NCBI GenBank assembly: GCA_041588495.1
Contig: JBFGWM010000190.1
Span: forward strand, 1 to 5,639
DNA: 5,639 nucleotides
Direction: 5' to 3'
Origin: JBFGWM01 sp041588495
GTDB taxonomy: Bacteria > Pseudomonadota > Gammaproteobacteria > Pseudomonadales > JBFGWM01
Shown: positions 1-5,127 of the stretch, piece by piece
How positions within the stretch are numbered: position 1 is the stretch's first letter
Layout of the letters: every line of letters starts with the position of its first letter
Position numbers and translations under genes: made by a program
Notes under the pieces: generated by a model
What the model saw: only the letters and a program-made list of their open reading frames with translations
Database searches by the model: none
Told to the model about the DNA's origin: nothing

Positions 1-56
1 AACGACATGGTATTGCCGGAACACGCGCCGCCCTGGAGCCACAGCAGGTTAGCCAA
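1..56 (-). CDS. hupS: [NiFe]-hydrogenase small subunit, N-terminal fragment (HupS-like)
   Basis: Partial gene: only the first 18 codons are present and the rest lies beyond the left edge. The minus strand reads MANLLWLQGGACSGNTMS. The [NiFe]-hydrogenase small subunit carries electrons from the Ni-Fe site of the large subunit through iron-sulfur clusters, and the WLQG-x-x-C-x-G block is its N-terminal proximal-cluster motif. The motif begins at residue 6, so there is no room for a Tat signal peptide; this fits a cytoplasmic group 2 enzyme rather than a periplasmic group 1 enzyme. From memory of the family, GGACSGNTMS matches cyanobacterial-type HupS (group 2a) better than the sensory HupU/HoxB form, which has CGGC. 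The start is TTG at 54-56, because no in-frame ATG or GTG lies between it and an upstream TGA; a G-run at 65-70 serves as a possible ribosome site. It follows the histidine kinase on the same strand after 62 bases. The family call is fairly firm; the subgroup and gene symbol are tentative. Confidence 0.75.
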   Translation of the reverse strand, partial: MANLLWLQGGACSGNTMS

Positions 57-64
57 GTCCGTTA

Positions 65-70
65 CCCCCC
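65..70 (-). promoter_or_regulatory. Possible ribosome binding site for the hydrogenase small subunit
   Basis: A run of six G on the minus strand lies 8 bases before the TTG at 54-56. It is the only purine-rich Shine-Dalgarno-like element upstream of that codon and supports the TTG start. The match to the AGGAGG consensus is imperfect. Confidence 0.4.
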
Positions 71-118
71 GGTTCGGTCAGGAGCAGGTTCCACAAAGCA
101 TAGTTGAATTCAGGGTGA

Positions 119-1774
119 TTAATTTTTCACCGACTCCATGGGAACAGCGGGTTCCTCGCCCACCGGCAGGTCCAGTTCGAAACGGACGCCCTCGCCAGGC
201 GCGCTGTGCACGCTGATCTGGCCGCCCTCCTCGCTTTTCACCAGGTTATAGACGATATGCATGCCCAGCCCCGTGCCGCCGGTGCCGCGCCGGGTGGTGA
301 AAAACGGTTCGAAGACCTTCTTGCGGTCCGCCTCGGACATTCCCTTGCCGTCATCCGAGTAGACCAGGTGGAGGCGGTTGCCGTTGACCGAGATCTGGAT
401 GCGCAGGGTCCCAGCCTCGCCTTCGTCGTATGCGTGCAGGAGCGAGTTCATGATGAAATTGGTCAGGACCTGTGAAATCAGTCCGGGATGCCCGTAGACC
501 GACAGGCCCTCGGGACACTCCACCTCCACCTTGTGCGAATACTTCCGCAGCTTCGGCTGCAGGCTGGTGAGAATCTCGTGCACGAGTTCGTGGATATTGA
601 ATGTGCGCCGCTGGCTGCTGCTCTGGTCGACGGCAATCTGCTTGAAGCTCTTGACCAGGTCGGCGGCCCGGGCCAGGTTGGATTCCAGCATCTTGATGGA
701 TTCCTGGGCCACCGAGGCAAAACTCTTGTAGACCTTCTCGTCCGCCGTGCCCGCCTCGACATGGTTCACGAACCTGTCGGCATGGGTCTTGAGGATGGAG
801 GCCGCGGTGATACCGACCCCGAGCGGCGTGTTGATCTCGTGGGCGACGCCGGCCACCATCCCGCCCAGGGAGGCAAGCTTTTCCGACTGCACCAGCTGCT
901 CCTGGGTGTCCTTGAGTTCCTGCATGGCACGCAACAGGTCCTGGTTGATGCGGGTGCGCTCCTCGACCTCCTTTTCCAGGCTGGCGTTCAGTTGACGCAT
1001 GGTTTCCTCGGCTTCCTTGCGCTCGCTGATATCACGCACCACGCCGGCAAAGGAGCGCCGGCCCTCGGCCTCCACCTCGGCCACCGCGAGCTCCACCGGG
1101 AACACCGCGCCGTTGCGCCGCTTGGCCACGGCCTCCACCGTGGTGCCGAGTATCGCGCCCACGGACTCGTCCAGGGCGGTGGCCAGGGATTCACCGATCA
1201 GTTCATCGTACTGCTCAGGAATGAACACGCTCACCGGCCGGCCGATCACCTCGTGGGCGCGATACGCGAACATGGTCTCCGCCGCCGGGTTCATGGACTC
1301 GATGATGCCACTGTCATCGATGATCACGATGGCATCCGGCACCGTCTGGAAGATGGCCCGGATCTGCGCCACGCTGTCGTTCAGGCTGCGCTCCGCGAGC
1401 ACCGCGTCGGTGAGGTTCTGCAGCAGCACCAGCACCGCGCTGACCTTGTTGTTCTCGCCTGCGACGATCGGCGTGTTGGCGACCCGCACGTGGATCTCGT
1501 CACCACCGGCGGTACGCATCACCGACCGGAACGGCTTGACCCGGCGGCCGCGGCGGACCTTGTCGACCATCTTGCGGAATTCGCCGATCTCCTGCTCCGG
1601 CACCAGGGCCTCGTAACCCTGGCCCTCGACCTGACTCGCAGTGAAACCGAGCAGCCCGTTGGCGGCCTCGGTCCATTCCACGATATTGCCGTCCGCATCG
1701 AGCCCGAACAGCACCAGCCCGGTGTCGGTCAGGATGCGCGTGAAATCGTCGGGGCTCAGGGACAGAAAATTCAT
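119..1774 (-). CDS. Soluble double-PAS sensor histidine kinase
   Basis: A 551-residue two-component sensor kinase that autophosphorylates on histidine and passes the phosphate to a response regulator. Domain order: PAS at about 10-122; a second PAS at about 135-250 ending in a PAC-type segment (VVRDISERKEAE); a charged coiled coil at about 251-300; a HisKA-type dimerisation domain with H-box AHEINTPLG and phospho-acceptor His312; and an ATPase domain at about 425-536. The ATPase has an N-box (NFIMNSLLHA, 439-448), DDGKGM (474-479), FEPFFTT (488-494) and GTGGTGLGM (497-505), so all catalytic motifs are present. There is no transmembrane segment or signal peptide, so it should sense an intracellular cue. 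The PAS ligand cannot be read from the sequence. ATG at 1774 is chosen because an in-frame stop lies a few codons upstream; no clear ribosome site precedes it. It reads toward the hydrogenase small subunit and is divergent from the response regulator at 1892. A role in hydrogenase or redox control is inferred from these neighbours. Confidence 0.95.
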   Translation of the reverse strand: MNFLSLSPDDFTRILTDTGLVLFGLDADGNIVEWTEAANGLLGFTASQVEGQGYEALVPEQEIGEFRKMVDKVRRGRRVKPFRSVMRTAGGDEIHVRVANTPIVAGENNKVSAVLVLLQNLTDAVLAERSLNDSVAQIRAIFQTVPDAIVIIDDSGIIESMNPAAETMFAYRAHEVIGRPVSVFIPEQYDELIGESLATALDESVGAILGTTVEAVAKRRNGAVFPVELAVAEVEAEGRRSFAGVVRDISERKEAEETMRQLNASLEKEVEERTRINQDLLRAMQELKDTQEQLVQSEKLASLGGMVAGVAHEINTPLGVGITAASILKTHADRFVNHVEAGTADEKVYKSFASVAQESIKMLESNLARAADLVKSFKQIAVDQSSSQRRTFNIHELVHEILTSLQPKLRKYSHKVEVECPEGLSVYGHPGLISQVLTNFIMNSLLHAYDEGEAGTLRIQISVNGNRLHLVYSDDGKGMSEADRKKVFEPFFTTRRGTGGTGLGMHIVYNLVKSEEGGQISVHSAPGEGVRFELDLPVGEEPAVPMESVKN

Positions 1775-1803
1775 TGGGTGCTTGGCTGGCGAGTGGTGCT
1801 GGT

Positions 1804-1821
1804 ACTACACTGCAGTGTAGT
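1804..1821. promoter_or_regulatory. Perfect 18-bp palindrome, candidate operator
   Basis: ACTACACTGCAGTGTAGT is identical to its reverse complement over all 18 bases. It lies in the divergent spacer, 30 bases upstream of the histidine kinase start and 71 bases upstream of the response regulator start. Perfect dyads of this length between divergent genes are typical of operators for dimeric repressors such as TetR-type proteins. The family is a guess. Neither two-component gene encodes a DNA-binding domain, so the binder would be encoded elsewhere. Confidence 0.5.
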
Positions 1822-1840
1822 CTGGCAACGCGCGTCGCGA

Positions 1841-1876
1841 TTGCCGTAAATATCAAATCTTTACAATTACTAACCA
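1841..1876. promoter_or_regulatory. AT-rich probable promoter region between the divergent regulators
   Basis: This stretch is markedly AT-rich against a GC-rich background. Toward the response regulator it has TTGCCG (1841-1846) and TACAAT (1862-1867), separated by 15 bases, shorter than the usual 17. On the opposite strand it offers several TTGATA/TATTTA-like hexamers but no convincing pair. It most likely holds the promoters of one or both divergent genes; exact elements cannot be assigned. Confidence 0.35.
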
Positions 1877-1883
1877 TCATCGC

Positions 1884-1887
1884 GAGG
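1884..1887 (+). promoter_or_regulatory. Ribosome binding site of the response regulator
   Basis: GAGG lies 4 bases before the ATG at 1892. The spacing is slightly short, but it supports this start codon, and the receiver domain begins only a few residues later. Confidence 0.5.
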
Positions 1888-1891
1888 CCTC

Positions 1892-2776
1892 ATGCCGGAT
1901 CACTGTTGGAACGTGCTCATCGTCGATGACGAGGAATCGGTGCACGCGGTCACCAAGCTGGCGCTCACTGATTTCGAGTACGAGGGCAAGCCGCTCGAGT
2001 ACCACCACGCGTATTCCGGGGAGGAGGCGCGGGAGGTGCTCGCCAGGGTTCCTGATGTCGCGGTGATCCTGCTCGACGTGGTCATGGAAACCGACGACGC
2101 CGGCCTGCGCCTGTGCAACTACATCCGCAACGAACTCAAGAACCGCAAGGTGCGTATCCTGCTGCGCACGGGGAACCCCGGCCAGGCGCCGCCGCAGCAG
2201 GTGATCATGGACTACGAGATCAACGACTATATCGAGAAGACCGAACTGACCATGGGCCGGCTCATCAACCACATGGTGGTGGCCCTGCGCGCCTACCGGG
2301 ATCTCAACGCCCTGCACAACACCCGCACCGGCTACGAGACCATGATCGACGCCACCGACCAGATCGGCGACGGCGCGGTGCCCGAGGGCTTCGTGAACGG
2401 CGCACTGATCCAGCTTGCCGGGCTCCTCTACCTGGACCAGTCCAGCGTGCAGAAACCGCATACCTTTGCCCTGGCCTCGGCCTCCAACCAGAAGATCAGC
2501 GTGATCGCCATCACCTCCCACGGCGATCCCGGCAAGGAACCGAGCATCCCGGTGGATCACTTCGCCCTCCTGCGTGCGGCTTCCGAGGGCGACGACAGCA
2601 TTTCGCGTAACGACTGTTACATCTCCCGCCACGAGGAAAGTCCCGAGGAGATTTACCTGCTGTACCTGACCACCGAGGGCAAGCCCCTGGGCGAGGCCGA
2701 CCGCGACCTGGTCGACCTGTTCTGCCGCAAGCTGTCGCGGTTCATGAAGAAACAGCGGTCCGCGGCGGTCAACTGA
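1892..2776 (+). CDS. Response regulator: receiver domain plus DUF3369, no output domain
   Basis: A 294-residue response regulator. The receiver domain covers about 7-130 with all the expected residues: the acidic pair Asp12-Asp13 after the first strand (VLIVDDEE), phospho-acceptor Asp62 in VILLDVVM, Thr93 in LLRTG and Lys116 in IEKTEL. The remainder, about 130-285, fits DUF3369, a domain typically found directly after a receiver. Related proteins usually continue into an HD-GYP, GGDEF or similar enzymatic domain. This one stops after RKLSRFMKKQ, so it has no DNA-binding or cyclic-di-GMP domain and probably acts by protein contact or as a phosphate relay. The start is supported by GAGG at 1884-1887. 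It is divergent from the PAS histidine kinase, which lacks its own receiver, making the two a likely cognate pair. The receiver call is certain; the DUF3369 call is from recognition of the arrangement; the partnership is inferred. Confidence 0.93.
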   Translation: MPDHCWNVLIVDDEESVHAVTKLALTDFEYEGKPLEYHHAYSGEEAREVLARVPDVAVILLDVVMETDDAGLRLCNYIRNELKNRKVRILLRTGNPGQAPPQQVIMDYEINDYIEKTELTMGRLINHMVVALRAYRDLNALHNTRTGYETMIDATDQIGDGAVPEGFVNGALIQLAGLLYLDQSSVQKPHTFALASASNQKISVIAITSHGDPGKEPSIPVDHFALLRAASEGDDSISRNDCYISRHEESPEEIYLLYLTTEGKPLGEADRDLVDLFCRKLSRFMKKQRSAAVN

Positions 2777-2820
2777 TCCGGCGCGGCGGAAGCTCCCAGG
2801 CAACCACCCTCCCCGTCCTC

Positions 2821-2834
2821 GCCGGGTTCCCGGC
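2821..2834 (+). terminator. Weak hairpin downstream of the response regulator
   Basis: GCCGG-GTTC-CCGGC can form a 5-bp GC stem with a 4-base loop, 44 bases after the response regulator stop. It is followed by TAAAACGG rather than a T-run, so it is a poor intrinsic terminator and may have formed by chance. Confidence 0.22.
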
Positions 2835-2852
2835 TAAAACGGAATTTTCATT

Positions 2853-2858
2853 TATACT
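2853..2858 (+). promoter_or_regulatory. Possible -10 element upstream of the patatin gene
   Basis: TATACT differs from the sigma70 -10 consensus at one base and lies in a local AT-rich patch (2836-2865) within the 161-base gap before the phospholipase gene. No good -35 hexamer stands at the right distance; TTCCCG at 2827-2832 is 20 bases away. Transcription would start near 2865, leaving a leader of about 70 bases. Confidence 0.35.
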
Positions 2859-2937
2859 CAGTGACATAGCTGGTTCAGCGTGACGCCCGTCCGGGGCTTC
2901 CGCGGGACAGCGCGCGAAAGCCGCGAATGGGCAGCGG

Positions 2938-4107
2938 ATGCAGAAAAGTAACTGGAACACGGCGCTGATCCTTTCCGGCGGCGGCGCGCGGGCAGCCTAC
3001 CAGGTGGGCGTGCTGCGCGCGTGCGCGGAAATCCTGCCGTCCAACGAGCGCAACCCGTTCGGCATCATCTGCGGAACCTCCGCCGGCGCGATGAATGCCG
3101 CCGCCCTCGCCTCCCGTGCCCATCATTTCGGCCGCGCGGTGCGCCGCATCGAGCTGGTGTGGGCCAACTGCACCTGCGAGCAGGTCTACCACACCGACAC
3201 CTGGAGCGTGCTCGGCAACGGTCTCCGCTGGCTGGCCGCGTTCCTGTTCCCACGCATCCATTCCAGCGTCCCGGTGTCACTGCTCAACAACATGCCCCTG
3301 CGCATGCTGCTGCGCAGGGTGATGCGCTTCGAGAAAATCGAGGCGGCCCTGGACAGTGGCAACCTGCACGCCCTGTGCATCACCGCATCGGGATACACGT
3401 CAGGAGAATCGGTCAGCTTCTTCCAGGCGACCCAGGAACTGAAAAACTGGCGGCGCCCCCACCGCATCGGGGTGCGCACCCGCATCGGCCTGGAGCACCT
3501 GATGGCTTCCTCGGCGATCCCGGCACTGTTCCCCGCGGTGCGCATCAACCGCGAGTTCTTCGGCGACGGCGCGATCCGCCAGCTTGCACCGATCAGTCCG
3601 GCGCTGCACCTCGGCGCCGAACGCGTTCTGGTGATCGGGGTCAGCGCCAACCTCAACAAGCCGCGCATCCGCAACCCGGCCTTCGCGTTTCCCAGCCACG
3701 CGCAAATCGCCGGGCACATCCTCAACAGCGCGTTCATCGACGCCCTCGAGGCCGACGTCCAGGTCCTGGAGCGCCTCAACCGGGTACTGAGCCTGGTTCC
3801 CGAGGAGGCCATCGCCCGCCACCATCCCAACCTGAAACCGGTGGACCTCCTGCTGGTTTCACCCAGCGAGCCACTGGACGGCATCGCGGCGCGCCACCGC
3901 CACCGCCTGCCGCGCAGCCTGCGCCCGTTCTTTCGCGAGGGGGACGGGACAGAAGAGGCCGGTGGCGCCAGCGTGCTGAGCTACCTGCTGTTCGAGCAGG
4001 AATACTGCAAGGAACTCATCGAACTCGGCTACCACGACGCCATGCAGCGCCGCCAGGAACTGGAAGCGTTCCTGCACCCGGACGAGGAGCAGACCCCGGC
4101 TCAGTAG
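2938..4107 (+). CDS. Patatin-like phospholipase
   Basis: A 389-residue serine acyl hydrolase of the patatin family, expected to release fatty acids from phospholipids or other acyl lipids. All catalytic elements are visible. The glycine-rich oxyanion loop is SGGGARAAYQ (13-22), the nucleophile elbow is GTSAG (46-50) with Ser48, and the dyad aspartate is Asp210 in FGDGAIRQ. The block SSAIPALFP (191-199) before the aspartate is also typical of bacterial members. The C-terminal part beyond about residue 240 (PRIRNPAFAFPS, later LSYLLFEQEYCKELIELGYHDA) resembles the C-terminal extension seen in some patatin-like proteins. No signal peptide or transmembrane segment is seen, so it should be cytoplasmic or peripheral. 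ATG at 2938 places the oxyanion loop at the usual position near the N-terminus; the ribosome site is weak (GGGCAGCGG directly before). Its stop overlaps the stop of the convergent hydroxylase gene. The physiological substrate is unknown. Confidence 0.93.
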   Translation: MQKSNWNTALILSGGGARAAYQVGVLRACAEILPSNERNPFGIICGTSAGAMNAAALASRAHHFGRAVRRIELVWANCTCEQVYHTDTWSVLGNGLRWLAAFLFPRIHSSVPVSLLNNMPLRMLLRRVMRFEKIEAALDSGNLHALCITASGYTSGESVSFFQATQELKNWRRPHRIGVRTRIGLEHLMASSAIPALFPAVRINREFFGDGAIRQLAPISPALHLGAERVLVIGVSANLNKPRIRNPAFAFPSHAQIAGHILNSAFIDALEADVQVLERLNRVLSLVPEEAIARHHPNLKPVDLLLVSPSEPLDGIAARHRHRLPRSLRPFFREGDGTEEAGGASVLSYLLFEQEYCKELIELGYHDAMQRRQELEAFLHPDEEQTPAQ

Positions 4108-4988
4108 CGTTCGTTCTCGATCGGCACCGCGTGGGGTGGCTCGTCGGCCGGCCGCCATGCCGGGTAGAGGAAAAAGTGACCCAGGGCGTTTTTCATGCTG
4201 CTCGAATTGCGCATGTCGGTGAGCAGGGTGCCCCACGCGTGGAACGCGATCCGCAGCGGGTTGAAAGTGTCGATGTTGTTGACGAGGCCGTAGCGCACCG
4301 GCTCGGACTCCGGCTCGAAGGTCCCGAACCACTTGTCGAACAGGATCAGGAATCCCCCGTAGTTGCGATCGATGTAGATCGGGTTGGAGCCATGATGGAC
4401 GCGGTGGTGGGACGGCGTGTTGAACACCGCCTCGAACCAGGCCGGCATGCGATCGATGGTCTCGGTGTGAATCCAGAACTGGTAGACGAGGCTGATGGTC
4501 TGCATGGCCAGGATCATCAGCGGATGAAAGCCCAGCAACGGCAGTGGAAGGTAGAAGAAGAATTTGTACAGGGGCGAGGTCCAGCTCTGGCGCAACGCGG
4601 TGGAAAGATTGTAGTGCTGGCTGGAGTGGTGGTTCACGTGACCGGCCCAGGCGAAGCGCACGCGGTGCCCCGCCCGGTGGAACCAGTAGTAGCAGAAGTC
4701 ATCACCGAAGAAGAGCAGCACCCAGGCCCACCAGTGATCGGGCGCCAGGAAATCGCGAAACCAGCCGGCGTGTTCGTAGACCACGAAGTAGGCCCCGATC
4801 GGGACCACCTTCCATGCGGCGGAGATGGCCACGTTGCCGAGGCCCATGGCGAGGCTGGCCACGGTATCGCTTTGCTCGTAACCCTTCACCGGGCCGCCCC
4901 GCAGTTGCGCGCCACGCCGCAGGATCACGAACTCCACCACGATGGCTATGACAAACAGGGGGATGGCAACCCAGATGAGATCATTCAT
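4101..4988 (-). CDS. Sterol desaturase / fatty acid hydroxylase family membrane enzyme
   Basis: A 295-residue integral-membrane di-iron oxygenase of the fatty acid hydroxylase superfamily (ERG3/C-5 sterol desaturase-like). The signature histidine clusters are present in order: HRAGH (104-108), HVNHH (117-121) and HHRVHH (194-199), with a further His174 in FWIHTE. These would bind two irons on the cytoplasmic face. Hydrophobic segments at about 4-23, 44-72, 86-98 and 140-172 fit a membrane protein. Family members use O2 to hydroxylate or desaturate sterols, fatty acyl chains, carotenoids or alkylglycerols; the substrate here cannot be told. ATG at 4988 is preferred. An in-frame TTG at 5022-5024 would add 12 polar residues (DCRRGPHRTLH) with no family support. 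The gene converges with the patatin gene, overlapping by 7 bp, and diverges from the alpha/beta hydrolase at 5128, so a lipid-related role is consistent with both neighbours. Confidence 0.92.
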   Translation of the reverse strand: MNDLIWVAIPLFVIAIVVEFVILRRGAQLRGGPVKGYEQSDTVASLAMGLGNVAISAAWKVVPIGAYFVVYEHAGWFRDFLAPDHWWAWVLLFFGDDFCYYWFHRAGHRVRFAWAGHVNHHSSQHYNLSTALRQSWTSPLYKFFFYLPLPLLGFHPLMILAMQTISLVYQFWIHTETIDRMPAWFEAVFNTPSHHRVHHGSNPIYIDRNYGGFLILFDKWFGTFEPESEPVRYGLVNNIDTFNPLRIAFHAWGTLLTDMRNSSSMKNALGHFFLYPAWRPADEPPHAVPIENERY

Positions 4989-5127
4989 GTGCAGTGTCCG
5001 ATGCGGACCCCGGCGGCAATCCAATGACCCATTTTAAGGCAGCCGCGGGCCCGCCGTCTGCCGCCCCGGATCTTCCATGGTACCGGCGTGCTAGAGTGTG
5101 GACGGTCCGACTTCCGGGAAACAGTCG
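4989..5127. other. Divergent intergenic region between hydroxylase and esterase
   Basis: A 139-base spacer upstream of both divergent genes, so it should hold both promoters. A short AT-rich patch (5031-5037, ATTTTAA) is the only low-GC segment; no convincing -35/-10 pair could be assigned on either strand. The 10-bp palindrome GCGGGCCCGC at 5045-5054 is GC-only with no loop and is not called a site. Confidence 0.4.
5116..5120 (+). promoter_or_regulatory. Possible ribosome binding site of the alpha/beta hydrolase
   Basis: GGGAA stands 7 bases before the ATG at 5128. It is a modest match but favours this ATG over the in-frame GTG at 5098. Confidence 0.35.

Noticed and set aside
43..90. Direct repeat AGCAGGTT at 43-50 and 83-90
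   Set aside because: Only 8 bases long and the first copy lies inside the hydrogenase coding start; a single pair is not enough to suggest a regulatory repeat.
488..1849. 453-codon open frame on the plus strand opposite the histidine kinase
   Set aside because: It mirrors the kinase coding frame, is rich in His, Arg, Leu and Gly as expected for an antisense frame in GC-rich DNA, and shows no recognisable domain. The kinase on the other strand is intact with all motifs.
1823..1853. Possible sigma-54 promoter in the divergent spacer (a GG-N10-GC match on the minus strand)
   Set aside because: Only the GG and GC pairs fit; the surrounding TGGCAC and TTGCA positions do not match, so it is within chance expectation.
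1877..2803. 308-codon minus-strand frame opposite the response regulator
   Set aside because: Antisense shadow: the opposite strand carries a receiver domain with every conserved residue, and this frame has no recognisable motif.
2769..2960. 63-codon minus-strand frame in the gap before the patatin gene
   Set aside because: No ribosome site, no recognisable motif, and it overlaps the ends of two real genes; most likely chance.
3021..5027. 668-codon open frame on the plus strand spanning the patatin and hydroxylase genes
   Set aside because: It crosses two well-supported genes in opposite orientations, is dominated by Arg, Pro, Gly and Ala, and has no recognisable domain. A lack of stops in this frame is expected at this GC content.
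5045..5054. 10-bp palindrome GCGGGCCCGC in the hydroxylase/esterase spacer
   Set aside because: Short, GC-only and loop-free; such palindromes are common by chance in GC-rich DNA.
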